From: an uncultured Bacilli bacterium
Lineage (GTDB): Bacteria; Bacillota_I; Bacilli_A; RF39; UBA660
Assembly (NCBI GenBank): GCA_934169415.1
Contig: CAKPNP010000037.1
Coordinates: 1-8,732 of the forward strand
Length of the DNA: 8,732 nucleotides
Reading direction: 5' to 3'
Numbering within the stretch: position 1 is the stretch's first letter; the number at the start of each line of letters is the position of its first letter. A program made the position numbers and the translations under genes. Under the pieces are notes generated by a model, which saw only the letters and a program-made list of their open reading frames with translations, had not been told where the DNA came from and did not search any database. Shown here piece after piece: positions 1-6,528 of this stretch.

Positions 1-2
1 AG

Positions 3-146
3 AAAAAAGGCAGAAAAGCTGGAATTATTGAGGGTAAAAAATCTGGAATAATGGAAACAGCTAAGAAAATGTTAAAGAAAAAAATAGACATCAAACTTAT
101 TTCTGAAATAACTGGTTTATCTGATAAACAAATAATGATGTTATAA
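3..146 (+). CDS. C-terminal end of an Rpn/PD-(D/E)XK-type nuclease or putative transposase (partial, 5' end outside window)
   Basis: An open frame enters from the left edge and ends at TAA 144-146, giving 47 residues. The visible part has a G/K/E-rich stretch (GRKAGIIEGKKSGI), then a short helical segment, METAKKMLKKKIDIKLISEI, followed by TGLSDKQI. This pattern of Gly-spaced charged repeats, then 'a-K-x-M-L-x-x-x-x-[ID]-x-x-I-x-x-x-T-G-L-S' is the usual tail of Rpn-family recombination-promoting nucleases and the related 'PD-(D/E)XK nuclease family transposase' proteins of Firmicutes. The catalytic domain would lie upstream and cannot be seen, so activity cannot be judged. A terminator follows directly, separating it from the next operon. 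The assignment rests only on the tail motif. Confidence 0.7.
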   Translation, partial: KKGRKAGIIEGKKSGIMETAKKMLKKKIDIKLISEITGLSDKQIMML

Positions 147-163
147 TTTTCAAATTACAAAAT

Positions 164-200
164 AAACTGATAAATTTATGAATAATTATCAGTTTTTCTT
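164..200 (+). terminator. Intrinsic terminator after the nuclease/transposase gene
   Basis: AAACTGATAA at 164-173 is a perfect inverted match to TTATCAGTTT at 186-195, a 10-bp stem with a 12-nt loop. The T-rich run TTTTTCTT (193-200) follows. It ends the transcript of the upstream gene before the next promoter. Confidence 0.8.
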
Positions 201-222
201 GTATTTTTTAATAAAGTTATAA

Positions 223-251
223 TTTACTATATTTACTATAGATGATATAAT
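223..251 (+). promoter_or_regulatory. Sigma-A-type promoter of the glycoside hydrolase-yutD-HAD operon
   Basis: TTTACT (223-228, 4 of 6 to TTGACA) and TATAAT (246-251, perfect) are separated by 17 bp. Transcription would start near 258. The ribosome binding site GGTGAT (258-263) and the ATG at 267 follow at once, so the leader would be only about 9 nt. No operator-like repeat was seen. Confidence 0.6.
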
Positions 252-266
252 AATAGTGGTGATAAT

Positions 267-1910
267 ATGAAACATAAGAAAGCAAAGATTAGATATGATA
301 GAGTAGCTATCTTTATTTTAGGAGTTTTAGTAGTTTCGTTTTTTTTATTTTTAATAATAGCTAAAATTATTAATGGAACTAAAAATGTTATATCAAATAT
401 TGTATCTGAAAATATGTATTTATCATCTATAGATTCTACAGTAGAATTATATTCTGATGATTTTACTGTAGTAGAAAACATAGCTAGAGGAACACTTGTA
501 AATACATATAATGAAGTAGAACATGATGAAACAACTTATAAAAAAATCAAATATAATAAACATGATTATTATGTTAAAAAAGAAAGTTTAACAAAAAATA
601 TAGATGATGTAGTAAAGGAAGAAAAAGTTTATGTTAGAACTCCTGTTACTATTTATGAGAATTCTGATGATATAAAAATTATTGGATTTGCTAGTAAAAA
701 TTCAACTTTGGAAGTTATTGGGTACAACAAATTACTTACAGATGGAACTGTAGATATGTATAAAGTTAAATACAACAATATAGAAGGTTATGTTTATTCT
801 AAATATGTACAAACTAGTGATATTATTGATGATGCTTTATCTTTAAAATATCATAAGGATAGAAAATTTAATTATGAATTATATGGCGGTAAAGCTGTTA
901 ATCTTGATTATTATCCTCATGAAAAAGCAAATTTTAAAGATAATGTTATGCCTGGTGTAGTAAATGCGTTTTATTTAACTAGTACAAGTATTTCTAATAT
1001 AGATGAATATATTAATATAGCTAAATCTTCAAATATAAATGCTTTTGTAGTCGATATTAAAGATGGATCTATGGCTTATGAATCAGAAGTAGCTAAAAAG
1101 TATTCTATAAGTAATTATAATTCAGCGGCTAATTCATATGAAAAATATAAAAATGTAATAGATAAATTAAAAAAAGAAGGCTTTTATGTGATTGGTAGAA
1201 TAGTAGCATTTAATGACTATAATTTTGCTAAGGATAACAAAAGTGAAACTATAGCTAATACTACATGGGTATCTGCATATAGTAGATTAGCTTGGGAGTT
1301 TAATGTTTCATTAGCAATTGAAGCTGTTGAAAACTTTGGATTTAATGAAATACAATTTGATTATGTTAGATTTCCAGAATCATCATATACTTATTCTAAA
1401 GAAGGATATGATTTTAGAAATAAATATAATGAGGAAAAGGGACAGGCAATACAGAATTTTCTAATTTATGCAACTGATGAAATTCATAAAAAGAATGCTT
1501 ATGTTTCTGCTGATGTGTTTGGTGAATGTGTTGGAACTTATGTAACAGCATATGGACAATATTTTCCAAATATATCAAATATAGTAGATGTTATAAGTGC
1601 TATGCCATATCCTGACCATTTTGCAAAAGGAACTTATGGTATTGAAACACCATGGTTACATCCTTATGAAATATTAAATTCATGGGCAAAAAGAGCGTTT
1701 GAAAGACAAAAAGAAATTGAAACACCAGCTAAAGTGAGAACTTGGATTCAAGCTTATGATGCTATAAAAAGTCCACATAATACTTATGGTGAATATGAAA
1801 TAAAAGAACAAATTAAAGGTTTAAATGATGCTGGATTAACTGATGGTGTTATAACATGGAATGGGTCATCTAGTTTAACTAAATATGATTCTATTAAGGG
1901 GGCATTTTAA
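267..1910 (+). CDS. Membrane-anchored SH3-like domain protein with a DUF4015-type putative glycoside hydrolase domain
   Basis: The protein has 547 residues. Residues 13-35 form one hydrophobic segment after a lysine-rich start, so an N-in membrane anchor with the rest outside is expected. Two bacterial SH3-like beta regions follow, at about 50-110 and 120-183; the second ends in YKVKYNNIEGYVYSKYV. Residues 230-535 match the putative glycoside hydrolase family PF13200 (DUF4015, TIM-barrel): FYLTSTS, NAFVVDIKDGS (D263, K265), IGRIVAFND, the hallmark GFNEIQFDYVRFPES (358-372, acidic D365), VSADVFGE and ITWNG. Known members are poorly characterised; a role in cell-wall or exopolysaccharide breakdown is inference. 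The start is supported by GGTGAT four bases upstream. It is the first gene of a three-gene unit, and the stop lies three bases before the next start. Confidence 0.88.
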   Translation: MKHKKAKIRYDRVAIFILGVLVVSFFLFLIIAKIINGTKNVISNIVSENMYLSSIDSTVELYSDDFTVVENIARGTLVNTYNEVEHDETTYKKIKYNKHDYYVKKESLTKNIDDVVKEEKVYVRTPVTIYENSDDIKIIGFASKNSTLEVIGYNKLLTDGTVDMYKVKYNNIEGYVYSKYVQTSDIIDDALSLKYHKDRKFNYELYGGKAVNLDYYPHEKANFKDNVMPGVVNAFYLTSTSISNIDEYINIAKSSNINAFVVDIKDGSMAYESEVAKKYSISNYNSAANSYEKYKNVIDKLKKEGFYVIGRIVAFNDYNFAKDNKSETIANTTWVSAYSRLAWEFNVSLAIEAVENFGFNEIQFDYVRFPESSYTYSKEGYDFRNKYNEEKGQAIQNFLIYATDEIHKKNAYVSADVFGECVGTYVTAYGQYFPNISNIVDVISAMPYPDHFAKGTYGIETPWLHPYEILNSWAKRAFERQKEIETPAKVRTWIQAYDAIKSPHNTYGEYEIKEQIKGLNDAGLTDGVITWNGSSSLTKYDSIKGAF

Positions 1911-1912
1911 AA

Positions 1913-2188
1913 ATGAAAATAGTTTTAGAAAATAATAATTATGAGTTAATAAAAAATTATAAAGATGCATTTAATTATGAGGAGATTAGTAATTTATACA
2001 CTGACTATTTTTACTCTTATGATTACATATTAGGTGATTATGCTTATAATAAGTTAAGACTTAAAGGTTTTTGTAATGAAGAGAATCCTATTTTTAATGA
2101 TATAAATGATTATAGTATTATAGATAACTATATAAAAGAAAATTGTGCTTATGATTGCAAATATTTTATAATAAAAAGGGTAGATTAA
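1913..2188 (+). CDS. yutD: YutD-family protein (DUF1027)
   Basis: This is a 91-residue soluble protein without membrane segments. It carries the family pattern clearly: an N-terminal YELIKNYKDAFNYEEI, the central YDYILGDYAYNKLRLKGF (36-53), and a C-terminal YIKENCAYDCKYFIIKR (73-89). The last part corresponds to the usual 'Y-x-x-x-x-C-x-x-x-C-x-Y-F-x-[LI]-K-[RK]', with two cysteines (C78, C82) retained. The molecular function of YutD is unknown to me. The ribosome binding site AAGGGGG (1896-1902) lies inside the end of the upstream gene, and only two bases separate stop and start, so translation is probably coupled. In Bacillus subtilis, yutD also lies near HAD-type phosphatase genes (from memory), which resembles the arrangement here. 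Confidence 0.87.
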   Translation: MKIVLENNNYELIKNYKDAFNYEEISNLYTDYFYSYDYILGDYAYNKLRLKGFCNEENPIFNDINDYSIIDNYIKENCAYDCKYFIIKRVD

Positions 2189-2189
2189 T

Positions 2190-2774
2190 ATGAACGCATA
2201 TGATTTTGATAATACAATATACGATGGAGAAAGTATATATGATTTCTTTATATTTGCTATAAAAACAGATAAGAAATTATTAAAATTTTTTCCAAGAATA
2301 TTTATTTTATTAATAAAATATAAACTTAATAAAGTAAAAATCACTGACATATATGATACTGCATCATTAGTTATAGAATATTTTATAAATGAAAGTAATC
2401 TTAGTATAGATGAAATGGTATCATCATTTTGGGTTAAAAATGAACATAAGTTAAAAAAAGAGTTTTTAAATATGTTAAAAAGTGATGATTTAATTATTAC
2501 AGGATGTCCTAATTTTTTAATAGAATATGTTAAACCAAAGCTAAAGACAGATAATATAATATGCACAGATTATGATACTATTAATAATAAAATCAATTTC
2601 ATTTGTTTAGGTGAAAACAAAGTTAAAGCTTTTAATGAAAAATATAAAAATGTTAAAATAAATAAATTTTATACTGATTCTTTAGTAGATAGTCCATTTA
2701 TGAAAATTTCAAATGAGGTTTATTTAGTTAAAAAAAATAAGATAATTAAAATTTCTAAGCAAGATATAAAATAA
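2190..2774 (+). CDS. HAD-superfamily phosphatase, subfamily IB-like (phosphoserine phosphatase type)
   Basis: This is a 194-residue protein with the four HAD motifs in order. Motif I is YDFDNT (4-9; nucleophile D5, acid/base D7). Motif II is the threonine in LIITGCPNFL (T104). Motif III is a lysine in GENKVKAF (K144 or K146). Motif IV is YTDSLVDSPF (D163, D167). A helical cap of about 90 residues sits between motifs I and II, as in the IB/PSPase-like group. The TDSxxD.P ending and the FLIEYVKPKL after motif II resemble HAD-IB phosphatases of Firmicutes whose substrate is not known. It starts one base after the yutD stop, with AAGGG at 2176-2180. The last codons form the 5' arm of the operon terminator. 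Phosphohydrolase activity is likely; the substrate cannot be told. Confidence 0.83.
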   Translation: MNAYDFDNTIYDGESIYDFFIFAIKTDKKLLKFFPRIFILLIKYKLNKVKITDIYDTASLVIEYFINESNLSIDEMVSSFWVKNEHKLKKEFLNMLKSDDLIITGCPNFLIEYVKPKLKTDNIICTDYDTINNKINFICLGENKVKAFNEKYKNVKINKFYTDSLVDSPFMKISNEVYLVKKNKIIKISKQDIK

Positions 2775-2787
2775 TTATCTTGTTTTT
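2757..2787 (+). terminator. Intrinsic terminator overlapping the end of the HAD gene
   Basis: CAAGATA (2760-2766) pairs with TATCTTG (2776-2782). The stem extends outward by G-T, A-T and A-T pairs to 2757/2785. A 9-nt loop contains the HAD stop codon (2772-2774), and TTTTT follows at 2783-2787. The 5' arm is coding sequence. Confidence 0.75.
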
Positions 2788-2808
2788 AATTTAAATATAA
2801 GTAATAAA

Positions 2809-2843
2809 TTTACTTTATAACTAATTCGTGATAGAATTATACT
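2809..2843 (+). promoter_or_regulatory. Promoter of the prfB-yitT-ftsEX operon
   Basis: Two overlapping readings exist. TTTACT (2809-2814) with TAGAAT (2832-2837) at 17-bp spacing uses the same -35 hexamer as the promoter at 223. TTTATA (2814-2819) with TATACT (2838-2843) at 18 bp is the alternative. In either case the ribosome binding site AGGTGGT (2844-2850) sits at or next to the expected transcription start, and the ATG is at 2854. Confidence 0.55.
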
Positions 2844-2853
2844 AGGTGGTTAT

Positions 2854-3940
2854 ATGAATGTAGATTTAAAACAAATATATATTGAGTTTTTAAATAAAAT
2901 TAATGAGTTATGGGGGTTACTTTGAACCTGATAAAAAAAACATTAGAATTAAAGAATTAGAACATCTTACCACAAAAGAAGACTTTTATAAGGATCAAAA
3001 AAAATCTAATAATGTAATAAGCGAATTAAATTCATTAAAAAAAATAATAGAAAAAACATCCAATTTAAAAAATAAAATTGAATCAAGTGTTTTAATGACT
3101 GAAGATAATGATACTGAAATTATAGATTTATTAACAAGCGAAATTGACGAAGTTAAAAATGGATTAGATGAAATAGAAGCATATATTTTGCTTAGCGGTA
3201 AATATGACAAATGTGATTGTGTACTTGAAATACATCCTGGAGCAGGTGGTACTGAAAGTTGCGATTGGGCTTTAATGCTAAAAAGAATGTATTTAAGATG
3301 GTGTGAAAAAAAGGGTTATAAATATGAAATATTAGATGAATTAAAGGGTGAAGAAGCGGGAATTAAAAGTGTTTCTATTCTAATTCATGGAATTAATGTT
3401 TATGGCTATTTAAAAAATGAGGCTGGTGTACATAGATTAGTTAGAATTTCTCCTTTTGATTCAAATGCAAGACGACACACTTCTTTTGCATCAGTATCAG
3501 TATCTCCATATTTTGATGAGGTTCCAATTAATATTGAAATTAATCCAAATGATATAAGAATTGATATATATAGATCACAGGGAGCGGGGGGACAAGGTGT
3601 AAATACAACTGATTCAGCTGTTAGAATTACTCATATTCCAACTAAAATAGTTGTAACTTGTCAAAATGAACGTAGTCAAATTCAAAATAAGGAAAGGGCT
3701 ATGGATGTTTTAAAAAGTAAATTGTATGAATTAGAAATTTCTAAAAAAGAAGCAGAATTAAAGGAGTTAAAAGGAAATTTGTCTGATATAAATTTTGGTT
3801 CACAAATTAGAAATTATGTAATGTGTCCATATACTTTAGTTAAAGATTTAAGAACAAAAACTGAAACTAGTAATGTAGCTAAAGTTTTAGATGGTGATAT
3901 AGATATTTTTATAAATAGTTGTTTGAAGGGAATTAGATAG
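2854..3940 (+). CDS. prfB: Peptide chain release factor 2 (RF2), expressed through a programmed +1 frameshift
   Basis: RF2 reads UGA and UAA stop codons on the ribosome and triggers peptide release. The gene is in two frames: 2854-2922 encodes 23 residues beginning MNVDLKQIYIEF and ending in LWGLL before an in-frame TGA (2923-2925), and 2924-3940 encodes the remaining 338, giving 361 residues, close to the usual 365. The N-terminal part is helical and coiled-coil-like. The stop-recognition tripeptide SPF is at about 199-201 in RISPFDSN. The catalytic GGQ is at about 245-247 in SQGAGGQGVN, followed by SAVRITHIPT. The true start is ATG 2854, with AGGTGGT three bases upstream. A second ATG at 2903 is in the downstream frame but lacks a ribosome binding site and would bypass the frameshift. 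It heads an operon with yitT, ftsE and ftsX. Confidence 0.95.
2911..2926 (+). promoter_or_regulatory. prfB programmed +1 frameshift site
   Basis: The frame-0 codons read TGG GGG TTA CTT TGA, then A. The internal Shine-Dalgarno-like GGGGG (2912-2916) stands at the same distance from the CTT slip codon as in the classic AGG GGG TAT CTT TGA C site. When RF2 is scarce, the ribosome pauses at TGA (2923-2925), the tRNA slips from CTT to TTT, and reading resumes at GAA (2924). The stop is followed by A rather than the usual C. Confidence 0.93.
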
Positions 3941-3941
3941 T

Positions 3942-4808
3942 ATGTTTTTTAAGAAGAAAAAAAATAATATTGTTGAAGTAAAAAGAAATGAATTAGCTGA
4001 TTTTATATTTTTAGTCATTGGTGCATTTTTTTCTGCTATATCATTTAATTTGTTTTTACTTCCTAATAATATAGTAGTTGGGTTTAGTGGATTATCAGTA
4101 ATTGCAAATAGTGTATTTGGAATAAAACCATTCCATTTTATGATTGTATCTTATTCAATATTAGTAATACTTTCGTTAAAATTTTTAGGTTTTAAATCTA
4201 CAAAAAGAACTATAATTGGTTCAATAGTATATCCTTTATTAGTTGAATTAACTTCATATATTACGCCTTTTATAGATGTGAGTGAAATTGATTTTATAAT
4301 ACTAATATTATGTGGAGCTCTTCTTTCTGGATTAGGTTCTGGTATTGTTTATAGAGCTAATTATTCAACTGGTGGGTCTGATGTAGTTACACAACTATTT
4401 TCTAAATTATTAAAAAGACCTATAGGAACTTGTATTTTAATAACTAATGGAATAATTATTTCTTTAGGTTTTATAACATTAGGTTTATCTACGGCTATTT
4501 ATTCTATCTTTGTTGTAGCAATTGTTTCTATTGTTACAGATAAGGTAATGATAGGTATATCTAATTCTAAGACATTTCAAATTATTACAAGTAGTGAAAC
4601 TGATGTTAAGAAATTTTTACTTACTAAATTAAGTCATGGTGTAACTGTTATAGATGCAAGAGGTGGTTATACCGGTAATAATATTAAAATGATTATGTGC
4701 ATAGTACCGACACGTGAGTATGTTACGGTTAAAGAAGGTATATTAAGTCTTGATCCTAATGCTTTAATAATGGTATCTGATGTATATGAAGTAATAGGAA
4801 ATAAATAG
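3942..4808 (+). CDS. YitT-family membrane protein with C-terminal DUF2179 domain (YvjA-like)
   Basis: This is a 288-residue integral membrane protein. After a lysine-rich cytoplasmic start come hydrophobic segments at roughly 19-38, 43-60, 65-84, 89-108, 117-136, 165-184 and 186-205. The YitT signature NYSTGGSDVVTQL is at 140-152. Residues 210-285 form the cytoplasmic DUF2179 domain, with SHGVTVIDARGGYTGNNIKMIMCIV (231-255). The family is widespread in Firmicutes and its transported substrate, if any, is not established. The start is one base after the prfB stop, with AAGGG at 3926-3930 inside prfB. The stop codon TAG overlaps the AGGAGG ribosome binding site of ftsE. A YitT-family gene (yvjA) sits between prfB and ftsE in Bacillus as I recall it, so orthology to YvjA is likely. 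Confidence 0.88.
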   Translation: MFFKKKKNNIVEVKRNELADFIFLVIGAFFSAISFNLFLLPNNIVVGFSGLSVIANSVFGIKPFHFMIVSYSILVILSLKFLGFKSTKRTIIGSIVYPLLVELTSYITPFIDVSEIDFIILILCGALLSGLGSGIVYRANYSTGGSDVVTQLFSKLLKRPIGTCILITNGIIISLGFITLGLSTAIYSIFVVAIVSIVTDKVMIGISNSKTFQIITSSETDVKKFLLTKLSHGVTVIDARGGYTGNNIKMIMCIVPTREYVTVKEGILSLDPNALIMVSDVYEVIGNK

Positions 4809-4816
4809 GAGGAATT

Positions 4817-5512
4817 ATGAGTTTTATAGAAATTAAACATGCTAAAAAGACTTATAAGACTGGTGTTACAGCAGTACATGATATAAGTCTTAAAATTGAT
4901 AAGGGTGAGTTTGTATTTATTATTGGTTCTACTGGATGTGGTAAATCTACTTTAATTAAAATGTTATATAGAGAAGAAAAACCAACTAGTGGTGTTATTG
5001 ATGTTGGTGGAATTGATGTTGGTAAATTAAGAAATAGAAATGTATATAAAATAAGAAGAAAAATTGGGGTAGTATTTCAAGATTTTAAATTATTACCTAA
5101 AGCAACAGTTTATGAAAATGTAGCTTTTGCACTAGAAATTTTTGGACTACCAGGTTCTGAAATACATGAAAAAGTCCTAAAAGCACTTGATCTTGTTGGC
5201 TTAAAACATAGAGCTAAAAACTATCCACATCAATTATCAGGTGGAGAACAACAAAGGGTTGCAATAGCGCGTGCTATTGTTAATGGTCCAAAGCTATTAA
5301 TATGTGATGAACCAACAGGTAACTTAGATGAAGTTACATCTATGGAAATTATGAAAGTTTTAGATGAAATTAATAAAATAGGAACTACTGTTGTAATGGT
5401 AACTCATGATACTGAAATAGTTAATAAGATGAAAAAAAGAGTTATTGTATTAGATTCTGGTAGGATTATAAAGGATTATAAAGAAGGTGAATATAAACAT
5501 GAAGGCAATTAG
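4817..5512 (+). CDS. ftsE: Cell-division ABC transporter ATPase FtsE
   Basis: This is a 231-residue ATPase that works with FtsX on the inner face of the membrane and transmits ATP hydrolysis to extracellular peptidoglycan hydrolases during division or elongation. Visible motifs are Walker A GSTGCGKST (37-45), the Q-loop in VVFQDFKLLP (Q88), signature LSGGEQQ (140-146), Walker B LLICDEP with TGNLD after it (160-171), and the switch histidine in VMVTHD (H197). The length is typical. The Q-loop continuation FQDFKLLP.ATVYENVAFAL is characteristic of FtsE rather than of LolD or MetN types. It has the strongest ribosome binding site in the window, AGGAGG (4807-4812), overlapping the yitT stop, and it overlaps ftsX by 14 bases. 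Confidence 0.95.
   Translation: MSFIEIKHAKKTYKTGVTAVHDISLKIDKGEFVFIIGSTGCGKSTLIKMLYREEKPTSGVIDVGGIDVGKLRNRNVYKIRRKIGVVFQDFKLLPKATVYENVAFALEIFGLPGSEIHEKVLKALDLVGLKHRAKNYPHQLSGGEQQRVAIARAIVNGPKLLICDEPTGNLDEVTSMEIMKVLDEINKIGTTVVMVTHDTEIVNKMKKRVIVLDSGRIIKDYKEGEYKHEGN
5481..5490 (+). promoter_or_regulatory. Ribosome binding site that decides the ftsX start
   Basis: AAGGTGA (5484-5490) lies 8 bases before ATG 5499. A GTG at 5487, which would add four residues (MNIN), lies within this site and has no ribosome binding site of its own. The ATG is therefore preferred. Confidence 0.75.
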
Positions 5513-6401
5513 AATACTTTCAAGAAATATAAAAGATTCATTTAAAAGTGTATTTCGTAATTTTTCACTTTCACTTGCATCAATTGCTTGTATAATAATT
5601 ACTTTATTAGTTGTTAGTATAGCAATAATACTTTCATTTAATGTTAATAATTTTACTTCTGCTGTTGAAAAGGATATGACAATAGTTGTATTTTTAAATA
5701 GAGATATTTCTCTTGATAGAATAGATGAATTAAAAGATGAATTAAAGGTTATAAATAATGTTGATACAGTAACTTTTATAGATAAAATGGATATTAGAGA
5801 TGAAATGATGGAAAGTAGTGAAGATTACAAAATTGTGCTTTCAAAATATACTGATAGAGATTCTAATCCATTATATGATACATTCCATATAAAAGCTAAA
5901 AATATTGAAAATCTAGAACAAATAGCTAATGATATTAAACCATTAGATGGTGTATTATCAGTTAAATATGGTGAAGGTATGGTAGAACAATTAGTATCTG
6001 TATTTGATGTTATAAAAAATGTAAGTTATGGCATTGTTATATCACTTATTCTAGTTACAGCATTCTTAATTTCTAATACTATTAAAATTACTATATTCTC
6101 AAGAAAAAGAGAAATAGAAATTATGAGACTTGTTGGTGCTTCTAATACAAATATTAAGATACCATTTATATTTGAAGGATTATTCTTGGGTATACTTGGT
6201 TCTATTATTCCTGTTTTAGTAACTATATTTGGATATAATTATTTATATACAAGGTTTAATGGCCAAGTAATTTCTCCATTTATTCAATTAATTGTACCAC
6301 TTCCATTTACATATTTTGTATCGCTAGTATTATTATTAATTGGTGTACTAGTAGGTATGTTTGGATCGTATAGAGCAGTAAGAAAATACTTAAAAATATA
6401 A
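5499..6401 (+). CDS. ftsX: Cell-division ABC transporter permease FtsX
   Basis: This 300-residue membrane partner of FtsE has the usual FtsX length. The topology fits the family: an amphipathic start (SRNIKDSFKSVFRNFSLSLAS), TM1 at about 26-48, a large extracellular loop at 50-172 that in other bacteria contacts the regulated hydrolase or its adaptor, TM2 at about 177-197, the cytoplasmic SRKREIEIMRLVGAS (201-215) typical of FtsX and MacB-type permeases, TM3 at about 222-247, and TM4 at about 270-292. The reading frame overlaps the end of ftsE by 14 bases, indicating coupled translation of the two subunits. No CwlO- or PcsB-like hydrolase partner is encoded in the window. The stop codon abuts a terminator. 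Confidence 0.94.
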   Translation: MKAIRILSRNIKDSFKSVFRNFSLSLASIACIIITLLVVSIAIILSFNVNNFTSAVEKDMTIVVFLNRDISLDRIDELKDELKVINNVDTVTFIDKMDIRDEMMESSEDYKIVLSKYTDRDSNPLYDTFHIKAKNIENLEQIANDIKPLDGVLSVKYGEGMVEQLVSVFDVIKNVSYGIVISLILVTAFLISNTIKITIFSRKREIEIMRLVGASNTNIKIPFIFEGLFLGILGSIIPVLVTIFGYNYLYTRFNGQVISPFIQLIVPLPFTYFVSLVLLLIGVLVGMFGSYRAVRKYLKI

Positions 6402-6428
6402 AAAATGCAAAAAAATGCATTTTTTTTG
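6401..6428 (+). terminator. Intrinsic terminator after ftsX
   Basis: AAAAATGCA (6401-6409) pairs with TGCATTTTT (6416-6424) across a 6-A loop, and the T run continues to 6427. The stem begins on the last base of the ftsX TAA. The symmetric A and T tracts mean it could also act on - strand transcripts. Confidence 0.8.
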
Positions 6429-6483
6429 TTAAAAAAAAGGATTTTAGAGATTTTTTTCGTATATAACTTATAGAGAGGTTTTA

Positions 6484-6512
6484 TAGACAAACAAAAATAT
6501 GTTTGATATAAT
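6484..6512 (+). promoter_or_regulatory. recG promoter with extended -10
   Basis: TAGACA (6484-6489, 5 of 6) and TATAAT (6507-6512, perfect) are 17 bp apart, and TGA precedes the -10, giving an extended TGn element. Transcription would start near 6519, within the recG ribosome binding site. The promoter covers the upstream in-frame ATG at 6499, which argues against that ATG as the start. Confidence 0.7.
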
Positions 6513-6516
6513 TAAA

Positions 6517-6523
6517 AAGGTGA
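6517..6523 (+). promoter_or_regulatory. Ribosome binding site that decides the recG start
   Basis: AAGGTGA lies five bases before ATG 6529 and complements the 16S rRNA 3' end. The longer in-frame start at 6499 has only GAGAGG about 20 bases upstream, which is too far. Confidence 0.75.
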
Positions 6524-6528
6524 AAAGT

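Noticed and set aside
2054..2566. Long reading frame on the - strand (170 codons).
   Set aside because: It lies wholly across yutD and the HAD gene, both with clear family motifs, and its protein is a low-complexity Ile/Tyr/Phe-rich translation typical of an AT-rich antisense frame.
2933..2940. Run of eight A just after the prfB frameshift as a second slippery site.
   Set aside because: The downstream frame is intact through it and matches RF2; A runs are common in this base composition.
6499..6528. Upstream ATG giving recG ten extra residues.
   Set aside because: The stretch holds the promoter -10 and the ribosome binding site of the ATG at 6529, and RecG proteins usually begin shortly before the KGIG motif.
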